The position numbers and the translations under genes are program-made. Shown in pieces: positions 1 through 8,035 of a DNA stretch of 64,000 nt. Each line of letters opens with the position of its first letter. Position 1 is the first letter of the stretch. The notes under the pieces were generated by a model. It was not told the origin of the DNA, did no database searches, and worked only from the letters and a program-made list of their open reading frames with translations. Source of the stretch: an uncultured Chitinophagaceae bacterium (GTDB taxonomy: Bacteria > Bacteroidota > Bacteroidia > Chitinophagales > Chitinophagaceae); contig CALMED010000002.1 of assembly GCA_937862815.1 (NCBI GenBank), positions 558,001-622,000 on the forward strand. Direction: 5' to 3'.

Positions 1-1057
1 TTACTCCTTGAATCAGGTAGGGAATCCATTTTTTGGGCGTGGCCGGATCTATGTAATAAATAATGGGTTGTTTGGGCTCCACCAATTCTCCACGGAGATA
101 TTTCTCCACATCTTCTGGCTTGGGTTCCAGTTTCCATCGTACAGCCATCTGAATTGTTTTCACACCCTGCGGATTTATATCAAAATCGGTGTAAGTGCGG
201 GTAAAGAATCCTACTCTTGGATCAAAAAACCGGGCTTTAGCCGCTTCTTTTGGCAACAACAGCAAGGAACTGTTCAGTTCAAGTGTATATAATCCACTGC
301 TCGAACCGAGGCCCGGAAGCGAAACTCCCCCGGTAGCAGCAGGTACTGCACTTCTTCCATATGTCTTGACTGTTTTAATTTCAATATTTATGGGGTAGCT
401 ACGAATGGTATTGATGTAAGACTTATCAGCCTGAATAGCCCCCAGTTGAAGACTTGATTTGGATTGACTGCTGAAAAAGAATACATCGTTGTCACCAGAT
501 AGGTAATCCGTTAATTCAATAACTGTTGAACGGGTTCGGGTTACAGAGTCGTTACCATAAGACCGTACATCAAATGCTTGCATAATGGGAGGGCGGTAGG
601 AGTTGGCCAGGGCTTGGTAAAGGCCGTTAACATCGGCAGAACGCTGGTCGTAAGACATTCTGTGGAGAAATACTTTGTTATTAGGCCCTTTCGTAAAACG
701 AATTACATTGTTGTTAATGATATCGCCGGCATAGGCAGAGCCGCCACCGCTACTTAAACCCGCTGCCGATTGTGAAATCCTTGAAACTACCAGGATATCT
801 CTACCCATGAGTGAGTCAGGTATTTCAAAATACCATTTATCCTCCACCTTATGAACTGAAAAAAGCCCTTTTCGGGTGATGGCCTTTTCGTTAATTACAT
901 CTTTATAAGGGCGAGGGCCAGTTCGTTGTGCAGCGCCTGGCAACCCTTGTGCAGCGCTTCCCTGTGCAGGGGCGGTTGGATTGTTTTGTGCAAAATTTGA
1001 ATTCCAGGCCAGTATCATGGCAAATACCATCAAAATGCGTGTTGTGGTTGCAAACAT
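1..1057 (-). CDS. DUF5117/DUF5118-type zinc-dependent metalloprotease, N-terminal part (runs off left edge)
   Basis: Reading frame open from an ATG at 1057 to the left edge, so about 352 N-terminal residues are present and the 3' part is outside. Residues 1-24 form a signal peptide ending near SNFAQ, then a low-complexity Ala/Pro/Gln stretch, then a conserved block starting KDVINEKAITRKGLFSVHKV that matches the N-terminal DUF5118/DUF5117 region of large secreted Bacteroidota metalloproteases. The last visible residues (KKWIPYLIQGV) match the segment that precedes the catalytic region in that family. The zinc-binding HExxH would lie outside the window and is not seen. Expected location is periplasm or outer membrane. 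Substrate unknown. Family assignment is from remembered motifs, not a search. Confidence 0.8.
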   Translation of the reverse strand, partial: MFATTTRILMVFAMILAWNSNFAQNNPTAPAQGSAAQGLPGAAQRTGPRPYKDVINEKAITRKGLFSVHKVEDKWYFEIPDSLMGRDILVVSRISQSAAGLSSGGGSAYAGDIINNNVIRFTKGPNNKVFLHRMSYDQRSADVNGLYQALANSYRPPIMQAFDVRSYGNDSVTRTRSTVIELTDYLSGDNDVFFFSSQSKSSLQLGAIQADKSYINTIRSYPINIEIKTVKTYGRSAVPAATGGVSLPGLGSSSGLYTLELNSSLLLLPKEAAKARFFDPRVGFFTRTYTDFDINPQGVKTIQMAVRWKLEPKPEDVEKYLRGELVEPKQPIIYYIDPATPKKWIPYLIQGV

Positions 1058-1415
1058 GGATTAATGATTTTTTAATTTATAACCTTATAAAACACTTTAA
1101 GTTGCTAAAAAGGCTACATGGATGGATGGGAAGTTTGTAATCGTGATAAACGGCAGCAACATCAATAACTATATCATCTCCCCCGCACACATGTAAATGC
1201 AAGTTCAGGGTGCAGAATTTGAATCAGGATTCCCGCTAACCCGAATGCAGTATGCTTAAGCAGCATCAGTAACCGGGGTAATGATTTGCGAAGCTGTAAT
1301 CCGGGTAACTCATACAATTTTGAATGGAAAAATGATAATGTTTCATCCTTTTTTGAATTTGAGGTGCTTTACATGGGATACACTTTAAATTTTGCAATTC
1401 ATAAGTAATTTTTAA
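1058..1415. other. Divergent intergenic region, AT-rich, no gene seen
   Basis: About 358 bases between the divergently transcribed metalloprotease and the thioredoxin-like gene. No convincing short gene or RNA. A near match to the Bacteroidota -7 element (TAAATTTTG, 1386-1394, one base longer than TAnnTTTG) may serve the rightward gene. Nothing clear is seen for the leftward gene. Confidence 0.5.
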
Positions 1416-1487
1416 ATGCGCAAGTCTTTGCATTTCTTTTTCGGGTTTATGCCCACCTTTTTTATTGGCACAATCAAATCTTTTCGT

Positions 1488-3551
1488 ATGTTATTGCTTC
1501 GTCCACTTTCCTTCTTTTTTCTTATTTCTCTATTCTCTTTACCTGCCTTTTCACAAAAGATTTCAGTTACAGGCAAGCTCACCGGCGAAGTGGCTAAAAT
1601 GGTAAAAGAAGTGCAGTTTGTTTGCGATGGAAAAATGCAACGGCTCACAGTCAACAAGGAGGACCTGACTTTTTCCGGAGAAATAAAAATGCTGGAGCCC
1701 CAGTTTGTGGAAATCAACTCGGGTAATCCCAAGCCACAGGCCTATTACATGGTTCCCAACGAAAAGCTTACACTTTCTATTGATAAACCTTCTCTTCAGG
1801 AAAGCATTGTCACTTTTGGTTCAAACAAAGGAACCCGTTTACAGGGAATTTTTAATCTCTATTACAAAGCACTCGAAGAAAAAGGGATAAATATGAAAGC
1901 CCGTGAGTGGCAGCAGTTACTGTTTGGTAACAATGGTCCATTAGTACATGCAGAAGCCAGCCTGAACCGTGAACTCACAAAACAGGCACAATTCATTGCA
2001 ACCGTTCCCAACTTCAGAAAAGATATGCAACTTTTCATGAAGAGTTTCCGGAATTACACAGCAATTGATCAAATGACGATGCCGGAACTGGAAACAGCGC
2101 TGGAGGAAGTCAAAAAGGCCAACTTAAAAACTATCGCTTATACTATTCCGTTTGTAAAGGAGTATCTCACAGATCTCACCAACGCCTATGCAGCCCGTAC
2201 GCTGCAGAAGTATGGTGTCAGTTACGATGCATCCAAACAAAGGCATTTCAGCCAGTTCATTGCCGCAGAAACGATCAGTAAGTATATCACCAACCGTACG
2301 ATACGGAGTTACCTCTTTTCAGAAAAGCTGAAAATAGAACTACCGGTGAACGGACTGAAAAATGAAGTATATGTCAACTACCTGTATGAGAATTCTGACC
2401 AGTTTGTAAAGGATTTTTACCAGGAAAAAATAGATCAGCTCAGGGAAAACAAAGCGCCTGATCTGAATGCAGCCCGGAAGAAAGCATTTGATTTTCTGCT
2501 GCACGATTCCACCGGCAAAGAATACCGCTTAGCTGATTTCAAAGGGAAAATGATTTTTGTGGATTTCTGGGCGTCGTGGTGTGCCCCCTGTAAGGCGCAG
2601 ATTCCTTACCAGAAAGAACTGGAAAAGCATTACGCCGGCAAAGACATTGTTTTCCTGGGTGTATCGCTTGATCGCTCCAAGGAGGCATGGCTCAAAGCCG
2701 TAAAGGAAGAAGATTTACACGGTTATATTCTTCATGCAGAAGGTGATTTTAAAAACGCTTTTCCCAAAGCCTATGGTATCGAAGCCATACCCCGCTATAT
2801 GTTGATTGATGCGGAAGGGAATATGATTTCAGATAACATGATGAAACCGCAGAACAAGAAAGAAATCATGGGAATCATTGATGCAGAGCTGTACTCAAAA
2901 AACACTGTTGAAATACTGGAAAAGCATTTTAAAGCAACGGGCGCAGCATTATTTGAAAGCCAGGGGATTGAAATTCGTTATCGCCAAACTGTTATGACCT
3001 TCAACGTGGCAAATAAACTCTGGTACCGGTATCCGAAGCAACTGAAGCTGATTTCGAAAATGGAAGAAGCAGAACAAATGCGCCAGATTGTTGGTAAAAG
3101 TTATTTCATGGAAACTACTACCATTGTGAATGGAGATAGCGTAAATACGAACAATCCAAGTGGTATGTCTATGCGGGAAGCATGGGTAAGCAAGCTGTCT
3201 GGTTTTGAATTGTATCTGCACAAAATGGTGAACAACGTATCTGTCAAGTTCGCTGAAGACAGCCATACTACTGGTGACAGTTCCTTTGTGTTTCAGTTGG
3301 TTTATAATGAAAAAAAAGAGAAATACTTTATCAATAAAAAAACCTATCTGATCGATAAAGTGATTGTATTAACCAACAACCAGTCACCCCGTGCCGGAGG
3401 AGGTTTTTTTGAATCTACAGTTACATACGATGATTACAGGAATGTGAACGGAATGATGATTCCTTTTAAAATTAACCTGTCAAATATCAGTACCATAAAA
3501 GTTGAGCATGCTGAAGTGAAGCCGTTGGATGCAGATTTTTTTAAGCTGTGA
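1488..3551 (+). CDS. Secreted TlpA-like thiol:disulfide protein with DUF4369-like N-terminus and extra C-terminal domain
   Basis: 687 aa if started at the ATG at 1488, which gives a clean signal peptide (MLLLRPLSFFFLISLFSLPAFSQ). An upstream in-frame ATG at 1416 would add 24 residues ahead of it and is less likely. The order is a DUF4369-like beta domain, a helical region, a thioredoxin fold with the motif W-C-A-P-C-K (residues 388-393 counted from 1416) and cis-Pro in EAIPRY, then about 200 residues with the look of a LolA-like lipoprotein-carrier fold (ending YRNVNGMMIPFKI). The CAPC pair supports periplasmic disulfide reduction or exchange. Partners are not visible. Codon use is AT-richer than in the nuo genes downstream. 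Confidence 0.82.
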   Translation: MLLLRPLSFFFLISLFSLPAFSQKISVTGKLTGEVAKMVKEVQFVCDGKMQRLTVNKEDLTFSGEIKMLEPQFVEINSGNPKPQAYYMVPNEKLTLSIDKPSLQESIVTFGSNKGTRLQGIFNLYYKALEEKGINMKAREWQQLLFGNNGPLVHAEASLNRELTKQAQFIATVPNFRKDMQLFMKSFRNYTAIDQMTMPELETALEEVKKANLKTIAYTIPFVKEYLTDLTNAYAARTLQKYGVSYDASKQRHFSQFIAAETISKYITNRTIRSYLFSEKLKIELPVNGLKNEVYVNYLYENSDQFVKDFYQEKIDQLRENKAPDLNAARKKAFDFLLHDSTGKEYRLADFKGKMIFVDFWASWCAPCKAQIPYQKELEKHYAGKDIVFLGVSLDRSKEAWLKAVKEEDLHGYILHAEGDFKNAFPKAYGIEAIPRYMLIDAEGNMISDNMMKPQNKKEIMGIIDAELYSKNTVEILEKHFKATGAALFESQGIEIRYRQTVMTFNVANKLWYRYPKQLKLISKMEEAEQMRQIVGKSYFMETTTIVNGDSVNTNNPSGMSMREAWVSKLSGFELYLHKMVNNVSVKFAEDSHTTGDSSFVFQLVYNEKKEKYFINKKTYLIDKVIVLTNNQSPRAGGGFFESTVTYDDYRNVNGMMIPFKINLSNISTIKVEHAEVKPLDADFFKL

Positions 3552-3668
3552 CAGAATAGCCCTAATTTGTCTGTGCCGGAACAATGGATCTGTGTGGAGC
3601 AGGCATCATGATGAAAAACGGTGCACATTCAATTAAAATATTTTTTTGGGTGCCTAATCAGTTATAGA

Positions 3669-4055
3669 ATGAGTACACATTTTTTCATTCGCCTCAATGG
3701 CAAGTATGTGCGGATCAACCTGTCGGAAATTCTCTATATTGAGGGGTCCCGCAATTACGTCAAAATTGTCACCGAAACACGCCCGCTGCTGGTATTGATT
3801 ACCCTAAAACGCATGGAAAACCTGTTGCCTCCTGCGCAGTTTGTGCGAGTTCACAAATCATACATCGTATCTCTCAACCATGTGCTTGCTTTTGATTCTG
3901 ATGAAGTGGATGTTGCCCGGCAGACGCTTCCCATTGGTTCACAGTACCGGGGTGTACTGGAACAAAAAGTGATGGTTGTTCATGAAAAGCGGGAGAATTC
4001 CGGGATAAGTGAGGAACCGGAACTCGTGACGGCCGTACATCGCGTTGCTTCCTGA
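3669..4055 (+). CDS. LytTR-domain DNA-binding protein (stand-alone)
   Basis: 128 aa from the ATG at 3669. An ATG 48 bases earlier is open but would add residues unlike the family. Nearly the whole protein is a LytTR domain, with FFIRLNGKYVRINLSEILYIEGSRNYVKI followed by PPAQFVRVHKSYIVSLNHV. Both blocks are typical of LytTR response regulators. The receiver (REC) domain normally found in front is missing, so this is a single-domain regulator, possibly controlled by expression level or an unseen partner. It follows the thioredoxin-like gene by 117 bases and could be co-transcribed. Target genes are not evident. Confidence 0.85.
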   Translation: MSTHFFIRLNGKYVRINLSEILYIEGSRNYVKIVTETRPLLVLITLKRMENLLPPAQFVRVHKSYIVSLNHVLAFDSDEVDVARQTLPIGSQYRGVLEQKVMVVHEKRENSGISEEPELVTAVHRVAS

Positions 4056-4153
4056 AGCCGTTATTGATTCATTGAAGAGAGGCTGTCTGCAATGGATGTA
4101 CAGGCATATACCTGTCAGAAGATATATGATGATCAACCAGCCTGTATCATTGC

Positions 4154-4609
4154 TCACACCCCAAACTGCTGCAGGTGATGATCCAGGTGCTTCCACATAC
4201 TCTTCCCCCACCGTTCGGAGGTCAGTTTACCAAACAGCGGGTGTACTTTGTCGCCGATGCCCGCCTGTCCCTTATCGTGAAATGCCTGCAGCATGGACAG
4301 GAGTTCATGTTTGGCGGTATTGAAATCCGGCTCTTCCGTAATGATGAAATTCCGGGAAGTAGGTAGATTTTTCTTCCAGGGCTTATCGTTGTACAGTGAA
4401 TCCTTCATCATCCAGCCAATCAGGATGCCCAGCGGGTGACGCGGCAGGGGCTTGCTGCTGAGGGGTACTTTAAAGGCTTCCTGGCAGTGCTTCAGCATCT
4501 GGCTCACCGTCATCTTTCCCCAAAGACGCTGCGATTGCGGGGTTAGCCGGTCAATGCGCTTCAGGATGGTGTGGTATACCTCGGCTTCAAACAGATTCTG
4601 TACCTGCAT
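4154..4609 (-). CDS. DUF1569 family protein (DinB-like fold)
   Basis: 151 aa, typical family length. Recognised from the pattern RIDRLTPQSQRLWGKM..MLKHC near the N-terminus and the His-rich C-terminal end (WKHLDHHLQQFGV), which match DUF1569, a family related to the DinB four-helix bundle. His residues (HCQEAF, DHH) could bind metal as in DinB proteins; that is inference. The start at 4609 lies 5 bases after the stop of the preceding gene, so it is probably read through from the nuo operon. Function unknown. Confidence 0.75.
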   Translation of the reverse strand: MQVQNLFEAEVYHTILKRIDRLTPQSQRLWGKMTVSQMLKHCQEAFKVPLSSKPLPRHPLGILIGWMMKDSLYNDKPWKKNLPTSRNFIITEEPDFNTAKHELLSMLQAFHDKGQAGIGDKVHPLFGKLTSERWGKSMWKHLDHHLQQFGV

Positions 4610-4614
4610 GGCGT

Positions 4615-5007
4615 TTAAATTTTACGTTCGTAATACGGAATTTCATCCTGGCTCACCGCTTCCAGTTGTTGCCAGTAAGCGGATGTTACCACCCGTCCGT
4701 CGCGGATGCGCAGGAGCCGTCCGTATACGGCATTGATGGCGTTGAAGGCCACTTCCGTTACGCCCACGGTGTAGGTTTCGGGCGGCGGGGGCGCTGCCGG
4801 CTCTTGTGCCGCAGGTTCTCCTTCGGCCGGCGTCTTGGGCGGCGGTGTAGTTTTGGGCGGAGGCGAGGCCGCCACCACCACGGTAAAACCGTTGCATTCC
4901 AGCAGATCTTTCAGAAAGGCCACCCGTTCCGGCTTTACATTCTTCTCCACCACGGCGCATTTAACGCCGTTCAGTTCTTCAAATTCATGGTTCTTGTTAA
5001 TGGCCAT
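4615..5007 (-). CDS. Uncharacterised proline-linker protein at the end of the nuo operon
   Basis: 130 aa from the ATG at 5007, 10 bases after nuoN and in the same direction. An earlier ATG at 5034 would overlap nuoN and is less likely. The protein has an N-terminal domain (about residues 1-47, MAINKNHEFEELNGVKCAVV...), a Pro/Ala/Thr/Glu-rich linker (about 48-80, PPPKTTPPPKTP...), and a C-terminal domain (about 80-130, TYTVGVTEVAFNAINAVYGR...). No signal peptide or membrane segment, so it is likely cytoplasmic. No function is recognised. Tight linkage to nuoN suggests a role with complex I or its assembly, which is inference only. Confidence 0.72.
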   Translation of the reverse strand: MAINKNHEFEELNGVKCAVVEKNVKPERVAFLKDLLECNGFTVVVAASPPPKTTPPPKTPAEGEPAAQEPAAPPPPETYTVGVTEVAFNAINAVYGRLLRIRDGRVVTSAYWQQLEAVSQDEIPYYERKI

Positions 5008-5017
5008 GGTTATTGGT

Positions 5018-6430
5018 TTATCCGTGCAGAACAATTAACGAATAGATGTAATGATAAGCGCCGCTGGCCAGGCCGGTCACCAGCAAGCCCCCCACACAAA
5101 TGGCCAGGGCCAGTCGGGCGCCCGGCGCTACCGGCACCCGTTCAATGGGCTGTTCGTTGCTGTCCATGAAAACCGCCCGGATGATGCGCAGGTAATAATA
5201 CAAGGCCACCACCATGTTGAGCGCGGCAAAGCCGATGAGCAGGTAATTGCCCACGCCGGCACCGGCCAGCAGCAGAAAGAATTTTCCGAAAAATCCGGCC
5301 GTGGGCGGAATACCGGCCAGCGAAAACAGGCCCAGTGCCAGCACCCAGCTGAGCAGGGGATTGGTACGGTACAGACCTTTGTAATCATCCACCGTTTCCC
5401 GCCCTGTTGCCGCGCTGATCAGGTTCACCACGCCGAAGACAGCCAGGTTGGAAAACAGGTACACCAGCACGAAATACACTACGGAAGTACTGCCTTCGGT
5501 GGAATACCCCGTCATACCTATAAGGATAAAGCCCACCTGGGCGATAGAGGAAAAAGCAAGAAACCGTTTCATGTTCTGTTGCCGCAATGCAAAGAGGTTA
5601 CCGATGAGCAGGGTGGCTACCGACAGCACCACCAGCATGTTGTACCAGCCGGCGGCCAGTTGACCGAAAGCCCGGTACAATACAGTGACCATTACAAAAA
5701 CAACGGCTCCCTTCGACACAACGGAAAGATAGGATGTCACTGCCACGGGCGCCCCCTGGTACACATCGGCGGTCCAGAGATGGAACGGAACCGCAGATAT
5801 CTTAAAGCCGAAGCCGGCCAGCACCAGGATGAAGGCAAAGAGCTGCAGGGGAACACCGGTCAGCAGGCCGGACAAAGCCGACAGGCTCATGGTACCCGTG
5901 GTGCCGTACAGCAGGGAAATGCCCAGCAGCAGCAGGCCCGAGGAAAAGGCCGAGGAGACAATCATTTTAAACGCCGCTTCCGACGACTGCCGTTTCTCCA
6001 GGTCGAAATTCACAAGGGCTGCCAGCGGGATGGTGGACAGCTCCAGGGCCAGGTAAAACAGCAGCAGGTGGTTGCTGCTCAGCAGGAAGAACATACCCAG
6101 CAGGGTGGAGAGCAGCAGCAGGAAAAATTCGGGTACATGCTTATGGTGGCGCAGCCACTGGTGCGACTGCAACGAGATCAGCAGAGTGCCCAGGCTGAGG
6201 ATGTTCTTCTCCAGCACCAGCAGGGGATGGGTGCGGAACATGTCGCCAAACAGGGAACCGCTCTCCGTGCCCACGAAGCCGGACAGCAGGTTGAGTGCCA
6301 GCAGGAGGTGCACGGTGTTGAGTAACCGAACGGTATTCCATTCCTTGCGGCTCAGTTTGATGAACAGCAACAGGAAGATCAGCAGCGTCACCACCAGTTC
6401 CTGTTTCATCAGTAGCAGAAATTCAGTCAT
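5018..6430 (-). CDS. nuoN: NADH-quinone oxidoreductase subunit N
   Basis: 470 aa, a multi-helix membrane protein of the antiporter-like subunit family in the proton-pumping arm of respiratory complex I. Conserved features include the Lys/His-containing helix around GFKISAVPFHLWTADVYQGA and the block NMKRFLAFSSIAQVGFILIG. Last nuo gene of the operon, starting 4 bases after nuoM ends, which suggests translational coupling. Length is normal for NuoN. Confidence 0.97.
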   Translation of the reverse strand: MTEFLLLMKQELVVTLLIFLLLFIKLSRKEWNTVRLLNTVHLLLALNLLSGFVGTESGSLFGDMFRTHPLLVLEKNILSLGTLLISLQSHQWLRHHKHVPEFFLLLLSTLLGMFFLLSSNHLLLFYLALELSTIPLAALVNFDLEKRQSSEAAFKMIVSSAFSSGLLLLGISLLYGTTGTMSLSALSGLLTGVPLQLFAFILVLAGFGFKISAVPFHLWTADVYQGAPVAVTSYLSVVSKGAVVFVMVTVLYRAFGQLAAGWYNMLVVLSVATLLIGNLFALRQQNMKRFLAFSSIAQVGFILIGMTGYSTEGSTSVVYFVLVYLFSNLAVFGVVNLISAATGRETVDDYKGLYRTNPLLSWVLALGLFSLAGIPPTAGFFGKFFLLLAGAGVGNYLLIGFAALNMVVALYYYLRIIRAVFMDSNEQPIERVPVAPGARLALAICVGGLLVTGLASGAYHYIYSLIVLHG

Positions 6431-6434
6431 CGTC

Positions 6435-7931
6435 TTATCGGGTTATGCGTACAATTTTTTCCATGATTTCCTGCGTGCCGGGATCAATGAGCCCGGTAAA
6501 CAGGAAGGGAGCCAGGCCCATCAGCAGGATGCCGGCCATCAGCACCACCACGGCCAGCCGTTCGTTCCAGCGGGCATCGGTGAGCAGGGCGTGTGCATCA
6601 TTCGCCAGGGGACCCATGATGGCTTTGCCGGTGGCCCGCAGAATGTACACCGCCGTCACCACAATGGATGCGGCGGCAGCCAGCGTGGCCACCCGGTAAA
6701 AGGCATCGGCTTTTTCCCACGAACCCACGAAGATGGTCATCTCCGCCACAAAGCCGCTGAGGCCGGGTAATCCCAGCGAGCAGAGACCCACAATCACAAA
6801 TGCGCTGGCGATGAAGGGCATCACTTTCAGCAGCCCGCCCAGTTGTGCCACCTGCCGCGTGTGGGTGCGCTCGTAGATCATGCCTATCACGGCAAAGAAG
6901 AGGGCGGTCATGAGCCCGTGCGACACCATCTGCAATACTGCCCCGTTAATGGCGGTGCGGGTGAGCATGGCAATGCCCAGGATCACAAAGCCGGTATGAC
7001 TCACCGAGGAGTAGGCGTTGATGTATTTGAGGTCGGTCTGCATCATGGTGGCAAAGGCGCCGTAGAGGATGCCGATCGAAGCCAGCACAATGATGATGGT
7101 GTCGTATTCCTGCGCCGCCTGGGGCATGAGCCAGGTGGCCACCCGGAGGCAGCCGTAGCCGCCCAGTTTCATGGAGATGCCGGCCAGGAACATGGAGGCC
7201 GCCGTAGGAGCGGAGGAGTGCCCGTCGGGTACCCAGGTGTGAAAGGGAAAAAGAGCGGTGAACACACCGAAGCCGATAAAGGCAAAGGGAAAGAAAAACC
7301 GCTGGGCTTCCGGCGCCATGGCTCCATTGGCCAGTTGCACCAGGTCGAAACTGTGGGCGCCGTTTACGTTGCTGTTGAAGTAGAGTCCCGCCAGTCCCAC
7401 CAGCACCAGTGCCGAGCCCGCCATCAGCAGCAGGGCCAGCTTCATGGCACTGTATTCCTTTTTGCCGCTGCCCCAGATACCGATGAGGAGGAACTTGGGA
7501 ATCACCGCCACTTCCAGGAAGAAAAACAGGGTGAAGAGGTCCAGCGAAATAAAAAAACCATAAGCGCCCATGCTGAGAAAGAGCAAAAGAAAAAAGAATT
7601 CCTTGCTCATCCGCTCCACCTGCCACGACACCAGTACGCCGGCCAGCACCACAAAGGCGGTGAGCAGGATCATCACCAGCGAAATACCGTCAATGCCCGT
7701 GTGGAAATTGATCTGCAGCGGAGCGTACCAGGTAACAGAGTTTTCAAACAGGAAGGTGTTCTCATTGCCTGTTCCGCGCTCCTGTACGTACAGGTACAGG
7801 AGTAAGAGACTCAGCAGCAGTTGCAGCGCAGCGCCTGCCAGTGCAATGCCGCGGAGCTGCGGCAGACCTTTGGCCGGCAGCAGCGCCAGAGCTGTAAGCA
7901 GGGGCAGCAACAGGAGATAAGACAGGTTCAT
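6435..7931 (-). CDS. nuoM: NADH-quinone oxidoreductase subunit M
   Basis: 498 aa antiporter-like membrane subunit of complex I. Recognised from FIGFGVFTALFPFHTWVPDGHSSAP and DLKYINAYSSVSHTGFVILGIAM, both typical of NuoM. The key Glu of the fifth helix lies in FFFLEVAVIPKFLLIG. It sits between nuoL (104-base gap) and nuoN (4-base gap). Confidence 0.97.
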   Translation of the reverse strand: MNLSYLLLLPLLTALALLPAKGLPQLRGIALAGAALQLLLSLLLLYLYVQERGTGNENTFLFENSVTWYAPLQINFHTGIDGISLVMILLTAFVVLAGVLVSWQVERMSKEFFFLLLFLSMGAYGFFISLDLFTLFFFLEVAVIPKFLLIGIWGSGKKEYSAMKLALLLMAGSALVLVGLAGLYFNSNVNGAHSFDLVQLANGAMAPEAQRFFFPFAFIGFGVFTALFPFHTWVPDGHSSAPTAASMFLAGISMKLGGYGCLRVATWLMPQAAQEYDTIIIVLASIGILYGAFATMMQTDLKYINAYSSVSHTGFVILGIAMLTRTAINGAVLQMVSHGLMTALFFAVIGMIYERTHTRQVAQLGGLLKVMPFIASAFVIVGLCSLGLPGLSGFVAEMTIFVGSWEKADAFYRVATLAAAASIVVTAVYILRATGKAIMGPLANDAHALLTDARWNERLAVVVLMAGILLMGLAPFLFTGLIDPGTQEIMEKIVRITR

Positions 7932-8035
7932 GTTTTTATCCGTTTAGGGGTCCCGCGGGACCGTTTATTTTTCAACCACTGTTCAGCGCATTCTGCACTT
8001 GAACAACTATCTGCTCACACAGGCGGGTGCACCGG

